A DNA stretch of 51,499 bases from Mesostigma viride. Lineage: Eukaryota; Streptophyta; Mesostigmatophyceae; Mesostigmatales; Mesostigmataceae. The notes beneath the pieces are model-generated. The model was not told the DNA's origin and made no database searches. It worked only from the letters and a program-made list of their open reading frames with translations. The DNA lies in contig RPFO01002141.1 of the NCBI GenBank assembly GCA_009746045.1, forward strand, positions 1-51,499. The letters are read 5' to 3'. Of the stretch, positions 8,846 to 17,700 are shown piece after piece (positions within the stretch are counted from its first letter, which is position 1; each line of letters opens with the position of its first letter). A program made the translations under genes and the position numbers.

Positions 8846-9904
8846 ATGGAGAGTGCGGACGGAGACGGACGGATAGGATACAACCCAAGACTGTCGAAAC
8901 GCAGGGACTACTACTGCGGCAACCGGAGCGCGAGCGACAGACGGAACAGCGCGTACTACCGAGGCAAGCGAGACGGGGGTGAGGACACGTGTCGCCAGGA
9001 GACGCGTCTGTACGGAATCAAACAGACCCGCGACCCGAAGCTCCTGAAAATCGCAGAACTACTCCCGCGCATGAGCGAGCTACCGGACCACGACCCCCGA
9101 TCCAAAGGAGAGTTCTTCTGCGGCACGGACGTACTCGGCGCTCGCAAAGGCAGGGACTTGGGGAGCTTTCGCGATTGCGCTCGGAAGAGACAGGTGCGCA
9201 TGTACGGCCTCTACGCGGTGGGCGACCTGGGCCACGGGAGGCCGAAGTCCAACGAACGCCTCTATCGCGCGCCCCGCCGCGCCCGCGTTAAGAACGCTTC
9301 GTCTCCACTTGATAAGGAGCTGGCCGATATGTTTCCGATTACACCAGCACAAGAGCAAGCTATAATTGATGGGTCTGACATGCTTTCGATGGACCCATAT
9401 GAGTTGGACCGGGACGCGAACGGTCTTCCCGCGGTCGATAACGGGAACTCCGGTGACTTCTTTCTAGCGCAAGGTGACTTAGGTTTTCTGGGCGGCAACT
9501 GGGGCCCGGATGCGGTCGGCGCCCTCAAACCGTCCAACGAGAACACACAGGACCTAGCGAGCATCATCCAGGAGATCAAACGTTTAAATGTCACCGATAA
9601 CTGGACCGACGATGAATGGAAGGAGGCCATCGAAAATTTCAGGCACGAAACAGGCGCGTATTCGCGTCGTCGCAAGACCAGCGTCGCGTCCGCCCCGTCC
9701 CGTCCGCGGAAACGGGCCGAGGCAATCGTCCGGCCCGCCAAATCGACCCGTCGTGTCCCTTCCAACAAATCCAGAAAGTCGGCGAACGCCAAGAAGACCC
9801 GCAAGGTCTCGCCCACCCATGCGACGAAAACGCGCGCCAAGAAAACTCGGACGATGTCCGCGTCCGCGTCGCGTCGGAAGCCCGCCGAAAATGTCCGACG
9901 TTGA
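8846..9904 (+). CDS. Hypothetical protein with long basic C-terminal tail
   Basis: 352 residues from ATG at 8846. The N-terminal 140 residues are rich in Arg, Tyr and Gly (RRDYYCGNRSASDRR). A more acidic middle follows (PITPAQEQAIIDGSDMLSMDPYE, about 165-190). The last 80 residues are almost entirely Lys, Arg, Ser, Thr and Ala (KSRKSANAKKTRKVS, KTRAKKTRT), like the tails of histone H1 or of viral DNA-condensing core proteins. No named domain was recognised. A DNA-packaging or nucleoid role is an inference from composition. It is followed 31 bases later by the Vsr-like nuclease gene. Confidence 0.65.
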   Translation: MESADGDGRIGYNPRLSKRRDYYCGNRSASDRRNSAYYRGKRDGGEDTCRQETRLYGIKQTRDPKLLKIAELLPRMSELPDHDPRSKGEFFCGTDVLGARKGRDLGSFRDCARKRQVRMYGLYAVGDLGHGRPKSNERLYRAPRRARVKNASSPLDKELADMFPITPAQEQAIIDGSDMLSMDPYELDRDANGLPAVDNGNSGDFFLAQGDLGFLGGNWGPDAVGALKPSNENTQDLASIIQEIKRLNVTDNWTDDEWKEAIENFRHETGAYSRRRKTSVASAPSRPRKRAEAIVRPAKSTRRVPSNKSRKSANAKKTRKVSPTHATKTRAKKTRTMSASASRRKPAENVRR

Positions 9905-9935
9905 GTGAGGACCTGCCGCCTCTAGGACGGTTCAA

Positions 9936-10466
9936 ATGCGCGCGATCGCCTTGCCCCACCTCCACCTCGGACATCGGCTCGTGACGCGCATCCGATTCGT
10001 CAGATTCTCGTCGGCCTGCTCGCTCGCGCCTCGTGGCCACGTCCCGCGAGCCGTGAAATGGATGATGGAAGTCGAGAAGGAGACCGGCCTGCGCATCCGA
10101 CATTCCTGCAACGGGGGCGAGTTCGGACTGCGGATCGGCGGAAAAATCCTGTTCGTCGACGGCTACTGCGAAGACACGCGTCCGCCCACCGTGTTCGAAT
10201 TCGAGGGAGATTTCTGGCACGGGAATCCCGACATGTTCCCCTTCTTCGACGTGCACCCTTTGAAGGGGGAGCCGTACGGCGTGCTGTACCTGAAGACCAA
10301 ACTCAAGCACGCGAGCATACGGGACGCGGGGTACGACCTCGTAGTCCGGTGGGAATGCGAGGAGTACGGTCTGCCGCCGCCCGACCTCGACCTCTCCGAA
10401 GACCAAATGCGGCTCCTCTTGTCCCTCCACGGGAAGGGGAGGAGAGGCGCACCCCCTCGCAAATAA
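9936..10466 (+). CDS. Vsr-like / PD-(D/E)XK endonuclease
   Basis: A 176-residue protein with the block HSCNGGEFGLRIGGK, then FVDGYCED with Asp75, then VFEFEGDFWHGNPDMF (residues 86-101), and KTKLKHASIRDAGYDLVVRWE near 115-135. This pattern is typical of the very-short-patch-repair-like nuclease fold found in giant viruses, where the Asp and Glu residues bind metal. The first 40 residues do not look like the family, so the true start may be a later methionine (residue 43 or 44). It probably acts in DNA repair or as a homing-type nuclease. Confidence 0.75.
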   Translation: MRAIALPHLHLGHRLVTRIRFVRFSSACSLAPRGHVPRAVKWMMEVEKETGLRIRHSCNGGEFGLRIGGKILFVDGYCEDTRPPTVFEFEGDFWHGNPDMFPFFDVHPLKGEPYGVLYLKTKLKHASIRDAGYDLVVRWECEEYGLPPPDLDLSEDQMRLLLSLHGKGRRGAPPRK

Positions 10467-10507
10467 TTGTCTCGCGGATTACTATATCGACGGCGTCCGA
10501 GCGAACG

Positions 10508-11175
10508 ATGGACTTCCCGAGCGAGTACAAGTACGCCGACGCCTACGTGGACAGCGGCAAGGACGACTACGTCGGCGTTCAGCCCCGTCCCGACATCTAC
10601 ACGCAGCTGACCGGCGACCCCGCCTACGAGAGCATGCGGTCGTCCATGACCCACCGCGCCGGCACGGAGTCCTTCATGATCCCCGCGTCCGAGTTCGACG
10701 CCAAGTACGGCATGGACACCCGCGCCCGCCCCGGGCTCCTGAGCCACGGCGTCGGTTTCGACGAGCAGCTGTCGTTCGCGTCCGACCTCCTCCCCAAGCC
10801 CGCGGACGTCGTGGGCGCCACCCTCGACGATTACAAGGTCGGCGTCGGATACGTCACCTCCAACAACAAGGACATGCCCGTCACCGGCATCCAGACGCTG
10901 CGTCCCTACATCCCCAACCCCGCGACACTGGACGGATGGGGCTCCATCGGCGTGGCCACGCGAGGGGCGTTCGGACGGCTAGGCACGTCCGACACGAGCA
11001 GTCTGTACCTCGACCCCCGGTACCAGGAGGTCGACTACGGGTCCGTGTCCGCACCGTGTTCGGCTTCCCCGAGATCGCCGACACCGCCTCGATGGGGGTC
11101 TACGGCGAGTCCTCCCTCCCCGCCAAGACCAGCTTGTGGGGGCAGCCCGGCATGATGCAGGTCGCCGGCCTGTGA
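10508..11175 (+). CDS. Hypothetical, possibly structural protein; frame break near 11045
   Basis: It starts at ATG 10508 (MDFPSEYKYADAYVDSGKDD) about 20 bases after a TATA-like ACTATATCG. It is rich in Tyr, Asp, Gly and Pro, without a recognised domain. The first frame reads sensibly to about 11045 (QEVDYGSVS) and then degenerates to a stop at 11155. The next frame continues with VFGFPEIADTASMGVYGE and ends at 11175. One base appears to be missing around 11045-11060. Composition suggests an abundant virion protein, but that is inference. Confidence 0.6.
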
Positions 11176-11270
11176 GGACGTGTCGGAATTCGTGAGGACG
11201 ACGACCGCGTTCGGACGAGGATAAATGTTGTCTCCGTCAATGGTATGACCAACCCATCTCGACAGTCGAC

Positions 11271-11750
11271 ATGGAGGACCAGATGAACGTCGAGAGGTGG
11301 AAAGAGGAGGTCCGAAGGGCCACGGCCGAGTACATCCAGATCGACGACGCGCTCAAGCAGGCGGCCAAGGACACGATGCCTCTCCGCAAGAGGAAAAAGG
11401 AGCTGTCCTCCCTGATCCTCGAAAAGCTCGTGGGCGCCAAGGTGGACGCGTGCAACATCACCGGCACGAACGACCGCCTCGTCGTGAAGAAGGGGCTGAA
11501 GAAGACGCAAGTCAGACCGGCCGAGGTGAAGACGCGGCTGATCGAGTGGTTCGGAGAGGACGAGGAGCAAGCGGAGCGGTGCGTGTCCGTCGTCCTGACC
11601 CCCGAGGTGACCGAGACGGTGTCCCTCCGCCGCGTCAAGCAGAGGAAGAAGAGCGAGGACGATGACTCGAACGATCCGGGGGAGGAGGGTCCCGATCGGG
11701 GATCCGAGGAAGAGGCGGCGGAGGAGGAGGGAGAGGAAGAAGACGATTGA
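11271..11750 (+). CDS. Small giant-virus family protein (DUF5760-like) with acidic tail
   Basis: 159 residues. The N-terminal 110 are charged and helical (VRRATAEYIQIDDALKQAAKD, PLRKRKKELSSLILEKL) and then contain an LVVKKGLKKTQ segment, which resembles the short DUF5760-type proteins common in large DNA viruses of protists. The last 40 residues are nearly all Glu, Asp, Ser and Gly. The family call is from memory of its pattern and not certain. The 3' end overlaps a gene on the other strand. Confidence 0.55.
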   Translation: MEDQMNVERWKEEVRRATAEYIQIDDALKQAAKDTMPLRKRKKELSSLILEKLVGAKVDACNITGTNDRLVVKKGLKKTQVRPAEVKTRLIEWFGEDEEQAERCVSVVLTPEVTETVSLRRVKQRKKSEDDDSNDPGEEGPDRGSEEEAAEEEGEEEDD

Positions 11751-11973
11751 CCGCCGCCAGCTCCTCTTTCATGTCCCGGACGAAATGGTCGATCCCGAGG
11801 TCCGATCGGAGGTAGTAGGACCCGTACGCGTCCAGCCACTCCCCCGTCCACGTGACGACGATGTCGTTGTGCAGTTCGTGCTGGACGTACGCGGGGACCC
11901 TCTTCCACGGGTCGTCTGACGCCGAGCGGGACGTCTGCGCCGTCCGGATGTCCTCTGTATCGCTCCTCGACAT
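11635..11973 (-). CDS. Small hypothetical protein with proline/arginine-rich tail
   Basis: 112 residues from ATG at 11973. Residues 20-75 (VPAYVQHELHNDIVVTWTGEWLDAYGSYYL and onward, split here only in description) look like a small folded domain. The tail is PLPPPPPPLP and Arg/Ser rich because it overlaps, antisense, the acidic tail of the preceding gene. The ATG sits in a divergent promoter gap shared with the RING/TRAF gene. No family recognised. Confidence 0.5.
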   Translation of the reverse strand: MSRSDTEDIRTAQTSRSASDDPWKRVPAYVQHELHNDIVVTWTGEWLDAYGSYYLRSDLGIDHFVRDMKEELAAVNRLLPLPPPPPPLPRIPDRDPPPPDRSSHRPRSSSSA

Positions 11974-12053
11974 CGCGTGGATGGACAGCGTCCCGATGTT
12001 TCTCGCGTCTTATCGCGAGCTTTTATTCTGTCGCGAAACCTGTATAGAGCTCG
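11974..12053. promoter_or_regulatory. Divergent promoter gap before RING/TRAF gene
   Basis: An 80-base gap between two outward-facing starts. It holds TTTTATTCTG and CTGTATAGAG, the latter about 13 bases before the ATG at 12054. The TATA-like placement repeats what is seen upstream of other viral genes here. Confidence 0.35.
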
Positions 12054-12935
12054 ATGGACGGCGGCGGAGGGGGCGCGGGGGACAGCGGGGGAGGGGTCGT
12101 GACGGTCGACGTGGAGGAACTTTCGTGCGTCCTGTGCAAGGATCTCGTGCGCGACCCGGTCGTCCTCGAGTGTCGCACGCGGACGGGGGGCGGGAAGTGC
12201 GAGGCGGTCGTTTGTGCGGAACCGTGCGTCCGAACGCTCATCCGGGACCAGACGACGCGCGGAGGGGTCGCCGCCGGCGCGTCCGGTCGATGCGTTCTCT
12301 GCCGCGCCCCTTGGCTGGGGTATACTCACCGTCCCATGGCGACAATCGGACGCATCGCGGCCCGCGTGCGACAAAAGTGTCCTCGTCGCGAAATCGGGTG
12401 CCATTTCGAGGGGCCTGCGCGGGACGTTTGGGACCACTGCGAAATGGGGAGATGCGCGTTCGAAACGGTGGCGTGTCCGAACGCCGAACACGGGTGCGAC
12501 GCCCTCTTCGCGCGCAAGGACGCCCTCAACCACTACGACGCGTGCGGGTATTTCCCCTGCCGATTTCGGTTGTCAGGCCTCGGATGCGACCGGGTGTGCG
12601 GAAGAGGGGATGTGACGAAACACGAGACGGAGTGTCCCTACAACGCGCACCCGTGCGCGGACTTGTTAGGACGCGTCCGCGTTCGCCTGGGCTTGCGTGA
12701 TGACGAGAACGGGGAGAAATGGAGGTTCTTGTTAGAGGGGAAGTACCGCGAGGTCGCCGTGAATGGGGAGGACGTGATACCTCTGGATTCGTGTGTCGCC
12801 GAGAGAAGCGACAGGGAACTTTCGGAGTTCCGCGTTGTCGATTCGCTCGCTGACGAGGAAGTGCGCACGTTCGTGTTCACTCGTAGGGGCAAATGCATCA
12901 TGAAAGTCGAAATCGGTAATCAAGTGAACGAATGA
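12054..12935 (+). CDS. RING-type and TRAF-type zinc-finger protein
   Basis: 293 residues. A RING-like Cys cluster covers residues 25-83 (CVLCKDL ... VVCAEPCV ... CVLCRAPW). TRAF-type zinc fingers follow at about 109-201: CPRREIGCHFEG, HCEMGRC, CPNAEHGCDALFARKDALNHYDAC and CRFRLSGLGC, ending with HETECPYNAHPC. This architecture is that of TRAF/SIAH-like E3 ubiquitin ligases. Viral versions may redirect host ubiquitination, which is inference here. The C-terminal 90 residues form no domain I know and lack a clear MATH signature. A palindromic AATAAA hairpin lies just after the stop. Confidence 0.8.
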   Translation: MDGGGGGAGDSGGGVVTVDVEELSCVLCKDLVRDPVVLECRTRTGGGKCEAVVCAEPCVRTLIRDQTTRGGVAAGASGRCVLCRAPWLGYTHRPMATIGRIAARVRQKCPRREIGCHFEGPARDVWDHCEMGRCAFETVACPNAEHGCDALFARKDALNHYDACGYFPCRFRLSGLGCDRVCGRGDVTKHETECPYNAHPCADLLGRVRVRLGLRDDENGEKWRFLLEGKYREVAVNGEDVIPLDSCVAERSDRELSEFRVVDSLADEEVRTFVFTRRGKCIMKVEIGNQVNE

Positions 12936-12943
12936 AGGGATGA

Positions 12944-12963
12944 TTTATTATTAAATGAATAAA
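12944..12963. terminator. Palindromic AATAAA hairpin after RING/TRAF gene
   Basis: TTTATT at 12944-12949 pairs with AATAAA at 12958-12963 across an 8-base loop, so both strands carry an AATAAA-type signal. The same design is found at 22992-23009 and 36866-36880. Confidence 0.45.
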
Positions 12964-13023
12964 CGTTTCTTGCGCGTCAACATTCTGAGCAATGAAATAG
13001 GGTGTACTTAGTAATGGGTGCGG

Positions 13024-14736
13024 ATGTCCTTAGATTCGTACTTTTTGTTTTCGCAATATGATCCCACTGCGGCCGTGTACGGATTAGGCGCACCGTTTCC
13101 GTTCCCGTTGATGGAGTTGCGACTCGACTCCCCTCACGATGGGGAGACCGCGCCATCGTCCCACGCGTCGACGACGGTCGTCGATCCCGGAAAGATCGCC
13201 GCGTCTGCCGCGTTGTCCGCTATCAGCGCATTTTTGGCAAGCGCGTTAGGAGGATCCGGGGGCTCCAATCCGACGGGAAAGAAGTTAGACACTGCGAAGG
13301 TTCCGCCCCCGCCTCCTCGCCCGTCTTTACCTACTCCCCCCCCAGAGGCGAAGGGTCTGACGAGTGGGAGCTCGACCGGAGCCAGTGGTGACACGACCTC
13401 GTCCGGAGGGGTGAAGGCTCTGACGGACGGAAACGCTACCGGAATCGTGGACGCCGTCGAAACGGGAGGGGCGTCTATCGGACTCGGGCTTCCTCTCGGA
13501 ACAGGTATCGGTAGTTCCGCACTGGGGCTGACGCCTGGAACAGATGGAGCGGGCACGGGTGACGGGACGGTAGCCGTAACGGATGGACACGCTAGCAGGG
13601 TCAAAGCCGACGGATCCGACGCATCGATGTCGGGAGTGGTCTCTATCGGACTCGGCACGGGACTTCCTCACCAGCCTGGTAGCGGTATCGGCGCCGCGAC
13701 GCCCACAACGATCCCTCTTGATCTGCAAATCGGTGCGGGGGGGTCCTCTACAGGAGAGGACTCCGCGACGGATGCGGTCGACGCGTCATCCGAACGAAAG
13801 TCCACCGAGACCGGTACCGCCTCCTCGGCAGCGACCGCGACGAACAATGACATGGATGGGATCAAAACGTCCAGAATCGCTATGCTGAGAAAAGGGAAAA
13901 AACTCCTACGCGACTTTCAGGCAAGAAATGAAAGGAAAGTCGTCGGACCCCCGACTCCCGCCGCCGGTAACCAGATGCAGCTGGTAAGGGAGCCCGAACA
14001 AACATTGGTTGGGGCGCGCCTGCCTCTCAATATTCCGACAGGCGCTCCCTTCCCCTCCCCTGGAGTTGATCCCGCGACCAATACGATCGGCGCCCCTTCT
14101 GCGCGGAACGTGGCCAATGTCGTCACCCCCCCGTCAAGAGATCCGATGAGCGATGACACGGGCGGGGCGATCGCTTCCCAAGACGAGGTTGTGATGAGAG
14201 GACATAGCGCTGTCGACGAGCCATCGACACCCGGCTTTGATGGTGCCTCGGTGACACTGTCTGCGAAGATCGAACCAGTGGCGGACGGGGGGCATCTGCC
14301 TCCCGACTTAAACAATGTGACATCCGATGACGCCCCATCCGGCGAGTATGGTATACGGATTTCCCTCGATGTCGGGAACGCTCTGACGTCCGGATCGAAC
14401 ACGACATCACTGTCTGATGACACAAGCAATCTGGGCAGACAGGCGAGGGGCGCACTCAACGACCCTGCGGCCGATGTTGACAATATGACGGGTGCCGAGT
14501 CGACCGCGAGACGAGGAGATGATTTGACTCGGAAAGGACAACGTGGCAAGGTACAGGAGGAGGGGATTAGCGAACGAATGGACGGAAAAATGGGTGCGGA
14601 ATCAAATGCAATCAGATCCATAGACAACGCGAAATCACCGATTTCGAGTTCTATAATGGGAATAGGCCCCGGCGACCCCCCACGAAAGACGCGGACGAGA
14701 GAAAGTCAGATCAACCGAGTTTCCCTTTGGACGTAG
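13024..14736 (+). CDS. N-terminal part of giant repeat protein (low-complexity region)
   Basis: It starts at ATG 13024 (MSLDSYFLFSQYDPTAAVYG). A short hydrophobic patch (IAASAALSAISAFLASALGG) follows. After that comes about 450 residues of Ser/Thr/Gly/Asp/Pro-rich, repetitive sequence with imperfect repeats such as SIGLGLPLGTGIG and VSIGLGTGLP. The frame stops at 14736. The next frame continues as the 14727-20273 protein, and a C-run at 14676-14681 is exactly where one extra base would join them. I therefore read this as the first quarter of a protein of roughly 2,400 residues. No family recognised. Confidence 0.6.
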   Translation: MSLDSYFLFSQYDPTAAVYGLGAPFPFPLMELRLDSPHDGETAPSSHASTTVVDPGKIAASAALSAISAFLASALGGSGGSNPTGKKLDTAKVPPPPPRPSLPTPPPEAKGLTSGSSTGASGDTTSSGGVKALTDGNATGIVDAVETGGASIGLGLPLGTGIGSSALGLTPGTDGAGTGDGTVAVTDGHASRVKADGSDASMSGVVSIGLGTGLPHQPGSGIGAATPTTIPLDLQIGAGGSSTGEDSATDAVDASSERKSTETGTASSAATATNNDMDGIKTSRIAMLRKGKKLLRDFQARNERKVVGPPTPAAGNQMQLVREPEQTLVGARLPLNIPTGAPFPSPGVDPATNTIGAPSARNVANVVTPPSRDPMSDDTGGAIASQDEVVMRGHSAVDEPSTPGFDGASVTLSAKIEPVADGGHLPPDLNNVTSDDAPSGEYGIRISLDVGNALTSGSNTTSLSDDTSNLGRQARGALNDPAADVDNMTGAESTARRGDDLTRKGQRGKVQEEGISERMDGKMGAESNAIRSIDNAKSPISSSIMGIGPGDPPRKTRTRESQINRVSLWT

Positions 14737-17700
14737 ACACTATTGAGGATGGTTATGCGTCTGCGACATCAAGGGGATTCGAAACAGCAGATTCCGAACC
14801 CGAAGACGAATCCGATATCGAAAATACCATGGATGATGGAATACGACACACCGGAACATCTCGGGGCATCGGCGACTGGGACGCAGACGCGAGCGGGTGG
14901 TTAGGTGCAGGTACATCCGACCAAATATCGGACGGGGCGACGATGCGCGCTATTGCGGGGCCGGACGTTGCGGCCGATGCGACGGACTCGTCGACGTCGC
15001 GCGGAGATGGAGTGGTGCAAAACGCGTCATTTGGGGGTACCGCGCTACTGGCGTTAACACTGGCAAATTATTTATGGCCTGGTGCGACGGGCGTGTTATC
15101 GAGCCACGCGAACAGACTCGCCGAATCGCTCGTAAAAACATTTCCGAGCCTCGGAAAAATGGACACGAACGATGTGACCGCGTTTCTTAACAAATTGACG
15201 CTTGAAGATAGAGCCAAATACATCAACGACGTTTTGATCGGACATCGAAAGACGGGGGTCAAACGCACGATCCGCCGGACGGAAGCGGACGATGCACTCG
15301 ATCCCCGCGACCACGCAAAGAGCATATTCTCCGCGTATCAGAACGTGGCAGATGGAGTCGTAAAGAGTGTGCAGAGTGAACTAAGTTCCCTCGACGACCC
15401 CAACAAGAAGAAACAAATACTAGACCGGTACCACCCGGCGATCAATGCCATCGCCAATTCACCGCTGTTGACGCGTGCCATGTATGAGCGGATCCTCGAC
15501 ATGTACAATGTCAGGGACGATCCTCGATACCCCTACACCTTTGTGGATTCGGTGCGAGACCCGAATACTTTACAGATACTGCCTCCGACTCTCGTCGTCG
15601 ACCGCCGGGGTCGGCTAAGGAAGGTTCTCCCCGATTCGAGTGGGTATCTCGGTCTCGTAAATTGGGACAAAAGAGACAATAATAAGCAGCAATCTGAAAG
15701 CGACCTGACCGCCGATCGTCTTTTTGACGTCGAACGCACCCTTCCGCTAGTGGTGTCTCGTAGGGAGCTGAGAGACGTACTAGAGCGCGTGAAGAGCGAT
15801 CGCGAATTGCGCGAAACATACGAGACGGAGATCAAGAAAGCGCAGGAGAACGTTGGTAGTAAGGTGGACGAGTTGTTATCATCCGTCGCGAAGTCTGTCG
15901 TCATTCGCCAACTACCGCAAGACCTGAGAAACGACGAATGGAACAAATGGCTCGACGATTTTGATAAGAGGGACTATGTCGGAAAAGCGAGTGACGAGTT
16001 ACGACAAGCGACGAATCTTTTCGAATCTACATTGAGCGCACGTGTCAATGAGATCGATTACGATCAATCACCGACATATTCTTTCAACATCCCTCTCTTC
16101 AGGGGTGAGGGGGTCGATAACGCAATGGTCACAGATTCGCAGCACCCATTCTCATTCGGCGAATCGACCGATAAGGCGGATGAGCGGGGGGGCGGGGAGA
16201 CAGCAGCTGCCGAGGCGGAGGAGGCGCGACTGAAGGCAGAGGAGGAGAGGAAGAGGGCGGCTGCAGAGGCGGAGGCGGATGCGACGGCGCGCGTTAGGGA
16301 GGAACGCGTAAAGAAGGAGTGGAAAGCCGCGGACGTTCAAAGAGACAGAGCGATCGAAGAAACGGCGTACGCGCGCAACAAACTCCTACAAGACAAAGAG
16401 ACGCGCAAGTCGGCGTGGTCAGCGAACGTGGCGGCGGCGGCGCTCCGGAAGGCGGAAGAGGAGGCGCGCCAGAAGGCAGAGGAGGAGAGGAAGAGGGCGG
16501 CTGCAGAGGCGGAGGCGGATGCGACGGCGCGCGTTAGGGAGGAACGCGTAAAGAAGGAGTGGAAAGCCGCGGACGTTCAAAGAGACAGAGCGATCGAAGA
16601 AACGGCGTACGCGCGCAACAAACTCCTACAAGACAAAGAGACGCGCAAGTCGGCGTGGTCAGCGAACGTGGCGGCGGCGGCGCTCCGGAAGGCGGAAGAG
16701 GAGGCGCGCCAGAAGGCAGAGGAGGAGAGGAAGAGGGCGGCTGCAGAGGCGGAGGCGGATGCGACGGCGCGCGTTAGGGAGGAACGCGTAAAGAAGGAGT
16801 GGAAAGCCGCGGACGTTCAAAGAGACAGAGCGATCGAAGAAACGGCGTACGCGCGCAACAAACTCCTACAAGACAAAGAGACGCGCAAGTCGGCGTGGTC
16901 AGCGAACGTGGCGGCGGCGGCGCTCCGGAAGGCGGAAGAGGAGGCGCGCCAGAAGGCAGAGGAGGAGAGGAAGAGGGCGGCTGCAGAGGCGGAGGCGCTC
17001 CAGAGGGGTGCAGAGGAGGAGGCGCGACGTCAGGCTGCAGAGGCGGAGGCGCTCCAGAAGGAGAAGGTGGCTGCTGAGGAGGAGGCGCGACTGAAGGCAG
17101 CGGAGGAGAGAGAGAAGGCTGCTGTGGCGGAGGCGGCTGCAGAGGCGGAGGCGCTCCAGAAGGAGAAGGTGGCTGCTGAGAAGGCGGCTGCTGAGAAGGC
17201 GGCTGCTGAGAAGGCGGCTGCAGAGGAGGAGGCGCGACGTCAGGCAGCGGAGGCGGAGGCGCTCCAGAAGGAGAAGGTGGCTGCTGAGAAGGCGGCTGCT
17301 GAGAAGGCGGCTGCTGAGAAGGCGGCTGCTGAGAAGAGGGCTGCAGAGGAGGAGGCGCGACGTCAGGCAGAGGAGGAGGCGCGACGTCAGGCAGCGGAGG
17401 CGGAGGCGCTCCAGAAGGAGAAGGTGGCTGCTGAGAAGGCAGCTGCTGAGAAGGCGGCTGCTGAGAAAGCGGCTGCAGAGGAGGAGGCGCGACGTCAGGC
17501 AGCGGAGGCGGAGGCGCTCCAGAAGGAGAAGGTGGCTGCTGAGAAGGCGGCTGCTGAGAAGGCGGCTGCTGAGAAGGCGGCTGCTGAGAAGGCGGCTGCA
17601 GAGGAGGAGGCGCGACGTCAGGCAGCGGAGGCGGAGGCGCGCCAGAAGGAGAAGGCGGCTGCAGAGGCGGAGGCGCGCCAGAAGGAGGAGGAGAGGAAGA

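Noticed and set aside
9639-10430. A minus-strand open frame antisense to the basic-tail and Vsr-like genes
   Set aside because: The plus-strand products show real motifs, while this frame is a GC-rich shadow.
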